A stretch of DNA of 64,000 nucleotides from VRUE01 sp963796705. Lineage in GTDB: Bacteria; Actinomycetota; Thermoleophilia; Solirubrobacterales; 70-9. The notes beneath the pieces were generated by a model that was given only the letters and a program-made list of their open reading frames with translations, was not told the origin of the DNA and did no database searches. Shown here one piece after another: positions 16,579 through 26,231 of the stretch. The DNA lies in the NCBI GenBank assembly GCA_963796705.1, contig CAWCMK010000004.1, positions 186,001 through 250,000 of the forward strand. The letters are read 5' to 3'. Numbering within the stretch: position 1 is the first letter of the stretch; each line of letters starts with the position of its first letter. Made by a program: the position numbers and the translations under genes.

Positions 16579-17748
16579 TCAACCCCGGAAGTCGATGCGC
16601 TTCTTGTAGGCCTCGACGGCGGCGTGGACGTCGTCGATGTGATCGCCGCCGAACTTCTCCCGATAACAGCGCGCCAGGGTCAGGCAGATCATCGCCTCAC
16701 CGACGACGGCCGCGGCGGGGACCACGGTCGAGTCGGTGCGCTCGCGCAGCGCCTGGGCCGGTTCCCTGGTCTCGGTATCGACCGAGCGCAGCGGCTTGGT
16801 CAGGGTCGAGATCGGCTTGATCGCGGCCCGCACCTGCAGCGGCAGCCCGTTGGTCATGCCGCCCTCCAGACCACCGGCGTGGTTCGTCTCGCGGTGGTAA
16901 CCGCGCTCCTCGGACCAGAAGATCTCATCGTGGGCCTCCGAGCCGGGCCGCGCGGCGACCTCCCAGGCTTCGCCGATCGCGACCCCCTTCACGGACTGGA
17001 TCGAGGCGAGCGCCCCTGCCAATCGGCCGTCGAGGCGCTCCTCCCAGCTGACGTGGGAGCCGAGCCCCGGCACGAGGCCGAAGGCCCGTACCTCAAAGCT
17101 CCCGCCGAGACTCTCATTGGCCTTGCGCAGCCGATTGATCTCCTCGACCATCGCGGCGCTCGTGTCCGGGTCAAGACAACGGACCGGGTCCTCATCGACC
17201 TCGTCGAAGTCAGCCGCCCGCAGGTCAGGCCGCTCGGGCGCCCGCACCGAACCGATCTGCAGCACGTGGCTGCGAACGCTGACGCCCAGCGCCGTGAGGA
17301 AGCCGCGGGCCAGCGAGCCGGCCGCGACCCGAGCGGCGGTCTCACGGGCGCTGGCGCGCTCGAGCACGTTGCGGATGTCGGTGTGGCCGTATTTCTGAGC
17401 ACCGACCAGATCGGCGTGTCCGGGCCGGGGCAGGTGCACCTCCTCGGGCTCAAATCCCGCCACCGGCCAGGGGCTCATCCGCTCCTCCCAGTTGGCGAAG
17501 TCGCGGTTGGCGACGAGCACCGCGATCGGGCTGCCGAGGGTGCGGCCGTGGCGCACCCCGGCGCGAACCTCGACCGCATCGGACTCGATCTTCATCCTCC
17601 CGCCGCGGCCGTGGCCGAGCTGGCGCCGGGCCATGTCACGGTCAAGCGCCTCGCGGTCGAGCACGAGTCCCGCCGGCATCCCCTCGACGATCGCCACCAG
17701 TCCGGGGCCGTGCGACTCGCCGGCGGTGGTGAAGCGAAAGCCGCTCAT
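16579..17748 (-). CDS. aroC: Chorismate synthase
   Basis: A 389-aa FMN-dependent enzyme that eliminates phosphate from EPSP to give chorismate. It has the family signatures FRFTTAGESHG at the N-terminus, GHADLVGAQKYGHTDIRNVLERASARET in overlapping parts, and HAGGLEGGMTNGLPL with RAAIKPISTL near the C-terminus. Length is normal. It heads the aroC-aroKB-aroQ-pepP run. Confidence 0.96.
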   Translation of the reverse strand: MSGFRFTTAGESHGPGLVAIVEGMPAGLVLDREALDRDMARRQLGHGRGGRMKIESDAVEVRAGVRHGRTLGSPIAVLVANRDFANWEERMSPWPVAGFEPEEVHLPRPGHADLVGAQKYGHTDIRNVLERASARETAARVAAGSLARGFLTALGVSVRSHVLQIGSVRAPERPDLRAADFDEVDEDPVRCLDPDTSAAMVEEINRLRKANESLGGSFEVRAFGLVPGLGSHVSWEERLDGRLAGALASIQSVKGVAIGEAWEVAARPGSEAHDEIFWSEERGYHRETNHAGGLEGGMTNGLPLQVRAAIKPISTLTKPLRSVDTETREPAQALRERTDSTVVPAAAVVGEAMICLTLARCYREKFGGDHIDDVHAAVEAYKKRIDFRG

Positions 17749-17807
17749 TGAATCCGCGCCCGGTTCATGGGGCCAAGGCTATAGGGGCCCGCCGGGGAGG
17801 GCTGCGA

Positions 17808-19193
17808 CTAGCTCGTCTTGAGGACCACGGCCCTGCTCTTTTCGCGCAGGGGAGCGCCCGGCGAGGCAAACCGCACTTTCAACCGGAGCTTCGTGCGGCC
17901 GCTTCGCTTGATCCGCACGAGCGTGATCGCCCACGGTTTGATCGGCAGCGTGACGATCTGCGGGCCTGCAGTCTGGCGGGTGATCAGCCTCACACCGACG
18001 CCGGTGAGCGTCACCATCCCGGCCGCTGGGGTTTCGATTTGCAGCGAGCCGCGGGAACCGTGCAGCGCGACCTTGATGATCCTGAACGCCGGCTTGGGCG
18101 CTTCGGGACCGGGCGCTTCCTCGGTGGGCGGCGGCGGCGGCGGGCAGGCTCCGGTGCCGGCCAGCTCATAGGCGCCGATGTCGGGTACCGGCGAAGCACC
18201 GAGGCAGCCGGGCAGGCTTCGGGGGTAGCCGTCGAGGTCGAGGGGCCCGGAGAGAGGATCGGTGAGGCCCGCGTCGACAGTGGGTGAGCCGGGCAGCTCG
18301 CGGAAGTTGCCTTCGGCGGCGCCAGCGAACAGCGGTGCGGCGCTCTGGTTGTCTTCGGCGCCAGGCGCGGTCGCCGTCGCGCGCGGTAGCTTCTGTTCGA
18401 TCGTCGCGTAATTGGAGTGCGCGAGTGCGACCGCGACTTCGGGGCCGGAGGCGCCGAAGATCGTCGCGCTGACGTCAGCGCCATTCGCGGCGCGGGCGAT
18501 AACGGCGAGTCCGTCAACACGCAGCTTGGCTCCATAGGTGGCCTCCGCCAGCAGCCCATGGCCGGCGGCGTCGGTAGCCTCGGCGGTGACGTTGCGCAGA
18601 CTCACCGTCGTGTTCACGCTTTCGGTCGCGACCAGCGACTCAACCCCGTTGGCAGCAGTTTCTTCGCCGGCTTCGTTGGCCCAGCAGAGGCTGTCTCGGA
18701 GGATCGTTCCCGGACCCAGCTCGCAGGCGGCGGTGGGCACCGGTTCTTTTTTCTGTCCGGCGTAGGCGACCGCGACGCGCTCCGCACTACCGGATTCGAG
18801 CTCCAGCCTGCCACCGCCGACCAGGCGCAGGTCGTGCAGGCTCGCGTTTGCCGATTCTTGCACCTGGATCGTGGAGACCGATGTCGTCTTGATAACCGGG
18901 GCGGCCCCGGGGATGCCACCGAGGTCGATTTCCCGTTCGATCGTCAGCCCAGGGAAGGGCAGTTGGTAGGGCGATGCGCTGGGGAGCAGCCGGATCGAGT
19001 CTCCGTCGAGCGCCTTTGCGACCGCTTTGGCTATTTCGCATGGGGCTTCTTCGCTGCATGCATCGCCGCTGCCCGACGGTTCAACGAAGTAGGTGGTGCC
19101 CTGGGCATGGGCGGCGGCGGGCAGCAGCGCGAGCACCGCGATCGTCCCCGCCAGAAATGCGGCCCGCGGTAACCCCCTCCGCGAACTAACCAT
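17808..19193 (-). CDS. Secreted parallel beta-helix / choice-of-anchor Q type protein
   Basis: A 461-aa protein with a signal peptide (AAFLAGTIAVLALLPAAAHA). The body resembles a right-handed beta-helix, with short turns and the segment SPTVDAGLTDPLSGPLDLDG..PDIGAYEL that matches the choice-of-anchor Q pattern. A proline-rich linker (PPPPPPTEEAPGPEAPKP, about residue 365) leads to a basic beta-rich C-terminal domain. Probably a surface adhesin or polysaccharide-binding protein. It interrupts the aro genes in the same orientation and is not a known shikimate-pathway protein. Confidence 0.6.
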   Translation of the reverse strand: MVSSRRGLPRAAFLAGTIAVLALLPAAAHAQGTTYFVEPSGSGDACSEEAPCEIAKAVAKALDGDSIRLLPSASPYQLPFPGLTIEREIDLGGIPGAAPVIKTTSVSTIQVQESANASLHDLRLVGGGRLELESGSAERVAVAYAGQKKEPVPTAACELGPGTILRDSLCWANEAGEETAANGVESLVATESVNTTVSLRNVTAEATDAAGHGLLAEATYGAKLRVDGLAVIARAANGADVSATIFGASGPEVAVALAHSNYATIEQKLPRATATAPGAEDNQSAAPLFAGAAEGNFRELPGSPTVDAGLTDPLSGPLDLDGYPRSLPGCLGASPVPDIGAYELAGTGACPPPPPPTEEAPGPEAPKPAFRIIKVALHGSRGSLQIETPAAGMVTLTGVGVRLITRQTAGPQIVTLPIKPWAITLVRIKRSGRTKLRLKVRFASPGAPLREKSRAVVLKTS

Positions 19194-19203
19194 GTACGTC
19201 AGG

Positions 19204-19998
19204 CTACAGGCTGCGGGCGGCGGCGCGCATCACCTCCAGCGGTGCCTCGCGACCGGTCCAGATGCCCAGCGAGAGCGCCCCCTGTTGGACGAGCACCTCG
19301 ATCCCGTCGACCGTTTTCGCGCCCGCCGCGGCGGCGGCGGCCAACAGCGGGCTGGGGCCGGCACCGTAGACCATGTCGACGATCACCTGGCCCGCGCGGA
19401 AGCCGTCGCGGCGAAGCGGCAGCTGCTTGAAGGGGTCCTCGCCGCCGAGCCCGACGGCGGTCGAGTTGACGATCAGTTGGTAGTCGGCGGGCTCGGGTGC
19501 CTCGACGGACTCCCCACCGAGGTCCTCGCAGAGATGGCGCGAGCGCAGCGCCGTGCGATTCCAGACCGCGACCTCGGCACCTTCGCGCAGCAGCGCCCAG
19601 ACCACGGCCCGGGCGGCGCCGCCGGCGCCGAGGACCAGCGCCCTGGCGCCCCGTGGAGAGTCGGGCAGCGCCGCGAGCAGGCCGCCCGCGTCGGTGTTGT
19701 CGGCCCGGATCTCAGCCTCGGCAAAGCTCAGGGTGTTGGCGGCGCCGATCTCCCGCGCGGTCTCCGAGAGCGTGTCAGCCAGGGCCAAGGCCGCCGCCTT
19801 GTGGGGAACCGTGACGTTGGCCCCGGCAAAACCCTCGGCCGGCATCGAGCGCACCCGCGGCTCGAGCTCGGCCGGCGAGACGTCGATCGCCTCATAGCTC
19901 CACTCCCCGGCGAGCCCCAGCGAAGCGAGGGCCGCCGTGTGCATCGCCGGGGACCGTGAGTGCCCGACCGGGTGGCCGAGGACGGCGAGGCGCGCCAT
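19204..19998 (-). CDS. aroE: Shikimate dehydrogenase
   Basis: A 264-aa enzyme reducing 3-dehydroshikimate with NADPH. Motifs: GHPVGHSRSPAMH, the catalytic Lys67 in NVTVPHK, Asp103 in ADNTDAGG, the dinucleotide motif VLGAGGAARA and the NADPH-selecting WNRT. The C-terminal QQGALSLGIWTG is also diagnostic. It lies 16 bp after mltG. Confidence 0.95.
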   Translation of the reverse strand: MARLAVLGHPVGHSRSPAMHTAALASLGLAGEWSYEAIDVSPAELEPRVRSMPAEGFAGANVTVPHKAAALALADTLSETAREIGAANTLSFAEAEIRADNTDAGGLLAALPDSPRGARALVLGAGGAARAVVWALLREGAEVAVWNRTALRSRHLCEDLGGESVEAPEPADYQLIVNSTAVGLGGEDPFKQLPLRRDGFRAGQVIVDMVYGAGPSPLLAAAAAAGAKTVDGIEVLVQQGALSLGIWTGREAPLEVMRAAARSL

Positions 19999-20014
19999 CG
20001 TCAGCGCCGGGCCC

Positions 20015-21388
20015 TCATTCGCGGCAGGTCGTCGGCGAGTTGCCGCCGGCGGCTTCGCGGGCCGCGTTGTATTTGGCCACGTCGGCTTCGAATTCGGCTT
20101 CGGTCTTGGCGAAGGTCAGTTCGTTGCAGGCCCCGGGCTTGGTCACGTAATACAGATAGGCGGCCTTGGCCGGGTGCGCGGCGGCTTCGATCGCCGCCAG
20201 GCCGGGGTTGCCGATCGGCCCCGGCGGCAGGCCGCGGTTGATTCGCGTGTTGTATGGGGATTGCGTCGCCAGTTCAGATTCGCTCAGCGGCCGGGTGTAG
20301 TTGCCGGTTGCGAAGCGGACCGTGGCGTCGATCCCGAGCGGCATTCCTTCGTGCAGGCGGTTGTAGATGACGGCCGCGACGAGCTTGTCCTGGGCAGGGA
20401 GGCCGGACTCCGCCTGGACCATCGAGGCGATCGTGACCACGTCATAGACGCTCAGGTTCTTGGCCTGGGCATAGCTCATATCGAGGCCCTTGACGCGGCG
20501 CTTGAAGTCCTGCAACTGCAGCTGAACGAGATCGGCGACCGGCGCGCCCGGCTTCAGCACGAAGGTGTCCGGAAAGAGAAAGCCTTCGAGATTCCTGGCG
20601 CCCTTGCCCCCGTATTCGGCCGGGTCGAGGTACTTGGAGCGCAGGCTCTCCTTCATGTAGTTGCCGCGCAGCCCGACTTCGCGCGACAGAGCCGCGATCT
20701 GTCGACGACCGTAGCCCTCGGGGATCGTCAGCGTGGTTTCCTTCTTCAGGGAGGGCTCCGAGACGGCCGCGATCGCCGATGCGTAGGACATATCGTGGGC
20801 GAGCAGGAAGCGGCCGGGGTAGATGCTGGCGCCGTCGAGCCTGGCCCTGATCTGAAAGAGAAGTGAGCTGGAGACCACCCCTTCTTCGTCGAGCAGGTCC
20901 CCGACTTCGCTGACGCTGGCACCCTTGGGGATCGTCACCACGACGCGGCCCGTGCCCGGACCGTGGAAGGGCTGAAAGAGCGCGTAGAGGAACCACAGAG
21001 CGAGCAGGGCGAGGATCAGCGCCACGACGCGGAACGGGTGGCGGCGCAGAGAGCCGAGCAGCCTCGCTGCGCGCCCGGGCTCGCGCGGCTCATCCCCCCG
21101 GCCCGTGGGCGCACGCTCACGGGCCGCCGCGCCCCCCCATGCCGCCTCTTCCTCGACCTCCTCCTCGGCGAACGGTTCGAGGTCCTCGCCCCAGAACTCC
21201 TCCTCGGTGCTGCGCGGCGGTGCCGGCGGCGGCGCTGGGGGCGGCGACGGCTGCGGTTGCGGGCGCTCGGACTTCGCCTGGTCAGCGCGTCGGGCTTCGC
21301 GCTCCCGGCGGCGCTGCTCCCGGGCCGCGGCCTCGGGGTCGCTCGGATCGGCGAAGGGATCGCCGCCCCCGCCCCACTCCTCACTCAC
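20015..21388 (-). CDS. mltG: Endolytic murein transglycosylase MltG
   Basis: A 457-aa membrane-anchored enzyme that cleaves nascent peptidoglycan. The first 110 residues are a charged, proline-rich cytoplasmic tail; one transmembrane helix spans about 119-138; a LysM-like region and the YceG catalytic domain follow. The catalytic Glu327 is in SMVQAESGLPAQDKLVAAVI, with PLGIDATVRFA and YNTRINRGLPPGPIGNPG after it. The GTG at 21388 is preferred; it overlaps ruvX by 8 bp. The long tail is typical of actinobacteria. Confidence 0.92.
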   Translation of the reverse strand: MSEEWGGGGDPFADPSDPEAAAREQRRREREARRADQAKSERPQPQPSPPPAPPPAPPRSTEEEFWGEDLEPFAEEEVEEEAAWGGAAARERAPTGRGDEPREPGRAARLLGSLRRHPFRVVALILALLALWFLYALFQPFHGPGTGRVVVTIPKGASVSEVGDLLDEEGVVSSSLLFQIRARLDGASIYPGRFLLAHDMSYASAIAAVSEPSLKKETTLTIPEGYGRRQIAALSREVGLRGNYMKESLRSKYLDPAEYGGKGARNLEGFLFPDTFVLKPGAPVADLVQLQLQDFKRRVKGLDMSYAQAKNLSVYDVVTIASMVQAESGLPAQDKLVAAVIYNRLHEGMPLGIDATVRFATGNYTRPLSESELATQSPYNTRINRGLPPGPIGNPGLAAIEAAAHPAKAAYLYYVTKPGACNELTFAKTEAEFEADVAKYNAAREAAGGNSPTTCRE

Positions 21389-21767
21389 CGCCAGCCTCCA
21401 GGTAGCTCTCGAGCAGGTGCGCTGCGGCAAGTGAGTCGGCGGGCGCCATGGCCCCGGCCCGGCGACTGGCGTCGGCCATTCTGGTCGTCAGCCGCTCATC
21501 GTAGACCTCGACCGCCACGCCCCCCAAAATCGCCTCAAGTTCGGTGGCGAAGGTCCGCGTCAGCGCCGCCTGGGAGCCCTCCTGCCCGCTCATGTGCAGG
21601 GGCAGGCCAAGGACCACCCGCTCGACCCCGCGCTCGGCGACCAGCTCGGCGACCGCCCGCGGCTCGGGCGGCTCGATCGTCGGCAGCGGCGTCACCAGCG
21701 TCCCCGTTGGGTCGGATATCGCGCAGCCGATGCGCGCGGTTCCGTGGTCGAGGGCCAGCACCCGCAC
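21381..21767 (-). CDS. ruvX: Putative pre-16S rRNA nuclease / Holliday junction resolvase YqgF
   Basis: A 128-aa RNase H-fold protein: ALDHGTARIGCAISD at the start (first catalytic Asp), VVLGLPLHMSGQEG, and the DERLTTRMA motif with Asp/Glu ligands. YqgF proteins process the 5' end of 16S rRNA; the resolvase name is historical. It shares one base with alaS and overlaps mltG; the alaS-ruvX-mltG order is widespread. Confidence 0.9.
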   Translation of the reverse strand: MRVLALDHGTARIGCAISDPTGTLVTPLPTIEPPEPRAVAELVAERGVERVVLGLPLHMSGQEGSQAALTRTFATELEAILGGVAVEVYDERLTTRMADASRRAGAMAPADSLAAAHLLESYLEAGGE

Positions 21768-24379
21768 TACTCCGTCCCGACCTCGATCGCCTGCCGCGCC
21801 GCGGCCAGCGCCGCCTCAAGCTGGGCGGGCTCCCTGCCCCCGGCCTGGGCCATCTCCGGCCGGCCGCCGCCGCCGCCGCCGACCACGGGCGCGGCCTGCG
21901 AGAGGACCTCGGCGGCGGAGATGCCGCGCCCGACGGCCTCCTTGGAGACGAGCGCGACGAGGCCGACCCGGCCCTCGGCCGCGCCGCCAAGCACCACGGC
22001 GGTCGCTCCGCCCAACCTCGACTGGACGCGGTTGGCCAATTCGAGAAGCTGCTTTTGATCGGCGACCGGGGCGAGCGCGACGACCGTGCGCAGCGCCCCG
22101 ACCTCGGTGGCCTCGGCGGCGAGGCGCTCGGACTCCTCGGAGAGCATCCGCTGCGCCGCCCGCTTGGCGCCCTGCCCGGCGGCCGCCAGCTGCTCGGCGG
22201 CGCGGCGCGCCGCGGCCAGCGGGTCGCGGGGGCTGCCGAGCAGCTCGCCGACCTCGCGCAGGGTCAGCTCGCGCTCGCGAAACCAGTCGATCGCCGCCGG
22301 GCCACTGAGCGCCTCGATTCGGCGCACGTTCGCCGCACTCGAACCCTCGGAGACGATCTTGAAGATGCCGATCTCGGCCGTGTTGGCGACGTGGGTGCCC
22401 CCACAGAGCTCACGCGAGACCTCATCGACCTCGACGACCCGCACCCACTCCCCGTATTTCTCACCGAAGAGGGCCATCGCGCCGAGCTTCTCGGCCTCCT
22501 CGCGGCCCATCTCCAACCAGCGCACCGGATGGCTCTCCTTGATCCAGCCGTTGACCCTGTCCTCGACCGCCGCGAGGTCCGCGCCGCTCAGTCCCTGCCC
22601 GTGGGTGAAGTCGAAGCGCAGCTTCTCGGGCCGCACCGCCGAGCCGGCCTGTCGGACGTGGGTTCCGAGCCGCTCCCGCAGAGCGGCGTGTAGGAGGTGG
22701 GTGGCTGTGTGGTTGCGCATCGTCGCGTGCCGGGTCTCGGGCTCGACGAGCGCCTCGACGGCCTCGGTCGGCGGCGCTCCCTCAACCTCGAGCGCCTGGT
22801 CCTCGCCGAGCCGGTAGACGTCGAGCACCCGCGCTTCGCCCCCCTGCCAGCGCAGCACGCCGGAGTCGGCCACCTGGCCGCCGCCCTCGGCGTAGAAGGG
22901 GCTCTCCTCGAGCTTCACCAGGGCCCGACCGTTCTCGGCCTCCACCGCCGAGAGGCCGGTGGTGGAGCGCAGCGTCTCATAGCCGACGAACCGAGTCGGG
23001 GCGGCCTCCGCGGCGAAGGCCAGGATCCGCGAGTGGCGATCCTCGGAGCCGTGCGCGGTCGCCGAGCCGCCACGGGCCCGCTGGCGCTGTTCCTCCATCA
23101 ACTCCTCAAAGCCAGCGTCGTCGACCGCGAGACCCTGCTCGGCGAGCAGCTCCTTGGTCAGGTCATAGGGAAAGCCGTAGGTATCGTGCAGCTTGAAGGC
23201 CTCGGCGGCGTCGATCCAGGAGGTCTCGGCCCGCTGGGCCTCGGCGACGAGACCCTCGAGCAGCTCGGTGCCGCGCTCCAGGGTGCGGCCGAAGCTCTCC
23301 TCCTCATCGGCGACCCACCGCGCGATCGTCTCGCGCTCGGCCGCCAGCTCGGGATAGGACTCGGCCATGATCTCGATCGTCCGATCGGTGAAGCGGCCAA
23401 GCCAGGGCGAGGCGAGGCCGAGCGCGCGTCCCTGCTGGATCGCGCGGCGCATGATGCGGCGCAGGATGTAACCGCGATCCTCATTTGAGGGCACCACCCC
23501 GTCGGCGATCAGAAAGCTGGCGCCACGCGAGTGGTCGGCCACGATCCGCATCGCCCTGGTGATCGCCCCGCCCTCCTGATAGCGGCGCCCCGAGAGCTCC
23601 TCGGCGAGCTCGACCAGCGGCCGCAGCAGGTCGGTCTCAAAGACCGAGGGCACGTCCTGGAGGATCGCCGCCATCCGATCGAGGCCCATGCCGGTGTCGA
23701 TGTTGCGCATCGGCAGCTCGCTGAGCGCGCCGCCCTCGCCCAGCTCGTAGCTCATGAAGACGTGATTCCAGAACTCGAGGAAGCGATCGGTGTCATCGCC
23801 CGGGCGCTCGCCTCCGGCGCCGAACGCCTCGCCGCGATCCAGGTAGAGCTCCGAGCAGGGGCCGCAGGGCCCGCTCGGCCCCGCCTGCCAGAAGTTGTCT
23901 GAACGGCCGAGTCGGACGATGCGCTCGTCGGGCACGCCGACCGCGCGCCAGATCGCGATCGCCTCCTCGTCGGGGCCGAGGCCGAGCTCCTCATCACCGC
24001 CGAAGACGGTGACCCAGATGCGCTCCGGATCCATCCCGAAGCCCTCGGTCGAGAGCTGCCACCCCCAGGGGACCGACTCCGCCTTGAAGTAGTCGCCGAA
24101 ACTCCAGTTGCCGAGCATCTCAAAGAAGGTGAGGTGGCGGGCGGTGTTGCCGACCTCCTCGATGTCGGTCGTGCGAAAGCATTTCTGGACATCGACGAGA
24201 CGCCGCGCCGGTGGTTCCTCGAGGCCCAGGAAGTAGGGCTTGAAGGGCTGCATGCCGGCCGTCGTGAGGAGCACCGAGGGATCATGCGAGGCGGGCACCA
24301 GCGACGCCGAGGGGACGACCTTGTGCCCCCGCTCCTCAAAGAAGGAGAGGTAGGTCTCGCGGATCTCTGCGGCCTTCAT
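21767..24379 (-). CDS. alaS: Alanine--tRNA ligase
   Basis: An 870-aa class II synthetase. The N-terminal catalytic core begins EIRETYLSFFEERGHKVVPS; the editing domain has the zinc motif HTATHLLHAALRE and the second half CGGTHVANTAEIG; the C-terminal region is an oligomerisation/C-Ala domain ending in GGGGGGRPEMAQAGG. It charges tRNA-Ala and hydrolyses Ser/Gly-tRNA-Ala. Full length, no lesion. Confidence 0.97.
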   Translation of the reverse strand: MKAAEIRETYLSFFEERGHKVVPSASLVPASHDPSVLLTTAGMQPFKPYFLGLEEPPARRLVDVQKCFRTTDIEEVGNTARHLTFFEMLGNWSFGDYFKAESVPWGWQLSTEGFGMDPERIWVTVFGGDEELGLGPDEEAIAIWRAVGVPDERIVRLGRSDNFWQAGPSGPCGPCSELYLDRGEAFGAGGERPGDDTDRFLEFWNHVFMSYELGEGGALSELPMRNIDTGMGLDRMAAILQDVPSVFETDLLRPLVELAEELSGRRYQEGGAITRAMRIVADHSRGASFLIADGVVPSNEDRGYILRRIMRRAIQQGRALGLASPWLGRFTDRTIEIMAESYPELAAERETIARWVADEEESFGRTLERGTELLEGLVAEAQRAETSWIDAAEAFKLHDTYGFPYDLTKELLAEQGLAVDDAGFEELMEEQRQRARGGSATAHGSEDRHSRILAFAAEAAPTRFVGYETLRSTTGLSAVEAENGRALVKLEESPFYAEGGGQVADSGVLRWQGGEARVLDVYRLGEDQALEVEGAPPTEAVEALVEPETRHATMRNHTATHLLHAALRERLGTHVRQAGSAVRPEKLRFDFTHGQGLSGADLAAVEDRVNGWIKESHPVRWLEMGREEAEKLGAMALFGEKYGEWVRVVEVDEVSRELCGGTHVANTAEIGIFKIVSEGSSAANVRRIEALSGPAAIDWFRERELTLREVGELLGSPRDPLAAARRAAEQLAAAGQGAKRAAQRMLSEESERLAAEATEVGALRTVVALAPVADQKQLLELANRVQSRLGGATAVVLGGAAEGRVGLVALVSKEAVGRGISAAEVLSQAAPVVGGGGGGRPEMAQAGGREPAQLEAALAAARQAIEVGTE

Positions 24380-24415
24380 CGGAAGGGAGAGCCTAAGCGA
24401 AGGGCACCGGGTCCG

Positions 24416-25891
24416 TTAGCGGGGCGAAGGCCCGGAGCGAGCGGCGACCATCGGCCCCGCCAGGGTGCCATGGCCGACGATCCGCTCGCCGGCCATCAGC
24501 ACCGCGGTCTGCCCGGGGGCCGCGGCGAAGAACGGCTCGCCGAGCTCGACCCGCAGCGCATCGTGGGGACCGGCTTCCCCGAGGACCGTCGCGGGAACGG
24601 TCTTCGCGTGGTAGCGCAGGCGGACCCGATCGACGCAGGCGCCGGGGCGATGCAGCTGGGCGTCACGCAGCGTGACGCTGCTCGCTTCAGCCTCCTCGCG
24701 GGTCCCGACGGTGACCGTGTTCGAATCGGCGTCGGTTGCCAGGACGTAGAGCGCCTCGGGCGCCGAGACGCGGATCCCACGCCGCTGGCCGACCGTGAAC
24801 CGGTGGTGACCACGGTGCCGGCCGAGGGTGCGACCGGCCCGGTCGCGGAGCTCCCCCTCGCGCTCTCCAAGGCCGGCGTGGCGGCGCAGGAAACGCTCCT
24901 TCCCCTGGCCGGCGAGGAAACAGAGGTCCTGGCTCTCGGGCTTGCGGGCGACGGGCAGTCCGTGGCGGGCGGCGAGCTCGCGGACCTCGGACTTGCTGAG
25001 CTCGCTCAGCGGGAAGCGCACGCGGTCAAGCAGCCCGGGGGGCAGCGCCGCCAGCATGTAGCTCTGGTCCTTGGCGGGGTCGACCCCGGAGGCCAGCAGG
25101 GGCCCGGCGCCGTCATCGACGATACGCGCGTAATGGCCGGTGACCAGATGCGTCGCGCCGAGCCGCTTTGCGAGGTCGATCATCGCCGCGATCCTCACCT
25201 CGCCGTTGCAGAGAATGCAGGGGTTGGGGGTGGCGCCGGCCGCGTAGCCACCGAGGAACGCAGCGACGACGCGCGCTCGGAATTCCTCCTCGAGGTCGAG
25301 GGTGAGGTGGGGAACGCCGATCGAGTGGGCCAGCGCGCGCGCGCCCAGCACCGCCTCGGGGGAGCAGCAGGCCCTGGCGCCGTCGGTCTCGGGGTCCGCC
25401 CAGAGCTTCAGGGTCACGGCAATCACCTCCGAGCCCCGATCGCGCTCCAAGAGAGCCGCCACGGCGCTGTCGACACCGCCGGACATCGCGACCAAGACGC
25501 GGCTCCCAGAGGCCGCAGCGAGCCGCTCGGGTGAGGCTGCCGCCGCGGCCAGAGCCCGGTGCAGCGCGTCGGCGGCGAGCTGGGCGGCGTGGCGCTTGCC
25601 GGGCGTCAGGCCGCCGATCGCGGCGTCGATCTGCGCGGCGTCGATGCGAGCCACGCTCAGGACCGCCTCGCCTTCGGCCATCTCCGCAACCGCCGCGCTC
25701 GCGGCCCGGGTGGCACCGCAGCCCTCGGCGGCGAAAGATGCCGAGGCGATGCGACCCGCCTCGATCGCAAGCGAGACGCGCGCGAGATCGCCACAGGCCG
25801 CCCCGCCGGCCGCACCCGTGAACGAACCCTCGGGCGCCGGGCCGAGACGCGACTCGTCTCGCAGGTAATGCTCGAAAACGTCGTGGCTCAC
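24416..25891 (-). CDS. mnmA: IscU-like domain fused to tRNA 2-thiouridylase MnmA
   Basis: From the GTG at 25891 this is 491 aa. Residues 1-115 resemble the IscU/NifU scaffold: AACGD (Cys33, Asp35), EGCGATRAAS (Cys58), and RHAAQLAADALHRAL where IscU has RHCSxLAxDAL. The third cluster Cys is therefore Ala. Residues 130-491 are MnmA, with the PP-loop SGGVDS (137-142), the catalytic Cys pair in NPCILCNGEVR and ESQDLCFLAG, and the usual C-terminal beta-barrel. MnmA thiolates U34 of Lys/Glu/Gln tRNAs. The fusion suggests direct sulfur delivery to MnmA. The longer frame to 26125 is not supported. Confidence 0.88.
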   Translation of the reverse strand: MSHDVFEHYLRDESRLGPAPEGSFTGAAGGAACGDLARVSLAIEAGRIASASFAAEGCGATRAASAAVAEMAEGEAVLSVARIDAAQIDAAIGGLTPGKRHAAQLAADALHRALAAAAASPERLAAASGSRVLVAMSGGVDSAVAALLERDRGSEVIAVTLKLWADPETDGARACCSPEAVLGARALAHSIGVPHLTLDLEEEFRARVVAAFLGGYAAGATPNPCILCNGEVRIAAMIDLAKRLGATHLVTGHYARIVDDGAGPLLASGVDPAKDQSYMLAALPPGLLDRVRFPLSELSKSEVRELAARHGLPVARKPESQDLCFLAGQGKERFLRRHAGLGEREGELRDRAGRTLGRHRGHHRFTVGQRRGIRVSAPEALYVLATDADSNTVTVGTREEAEASSVTLRDAQLHRPGACVDRVRLRYHAKTVPATVLGEAGPHDALRVELGEPFFAAAPGQTAVLMAGERIVGHGTLAGPMVAARSGPSPR

Positions 25892-26231
25892 GGTGAAAAG
25901 GGTACGTGCCGGCCTCAAGCTGCGCCCAGAGCCCAGCGCGCGTCCTGGGGCGTGCCCCGATGCAGCGGCGCCAGCCCCCCGGGTCACGGGACCTCGAACG
26001 GCAAACGCGGCGAGGATGGCACCACAAGGTTCCGAAACCAGACCCAAAGAAGGCTCCAGCCCGCCGGTACCGCCTCTGGCTTTGATCCCTTTAAAGTAAG
26101 GGTGGGTGCCTACCTGCAGGCCCAAGGGACTGCGGGAAATCGGCCCCCGCGCCGTTTGTGTTGGGTCAAACGGTGAGACGGCTCTCGAACGGACTCGAGC
26201 CTCGCTTGCAACCGTAGCAGCGGCCCGACGC
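25892..26231. other. 340-bp intergenic region upstream of mnmA
   Basis: No convincing gene on either strand. It separates the 26.5-32.6 kb transcription unit from mnmA-alaS-ruvX-mltG and should contain the minus-strand promoter for the latter. A short TTTAAAG-centred dyad near 26089 is the only notable structure. Confidence 0.5.
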
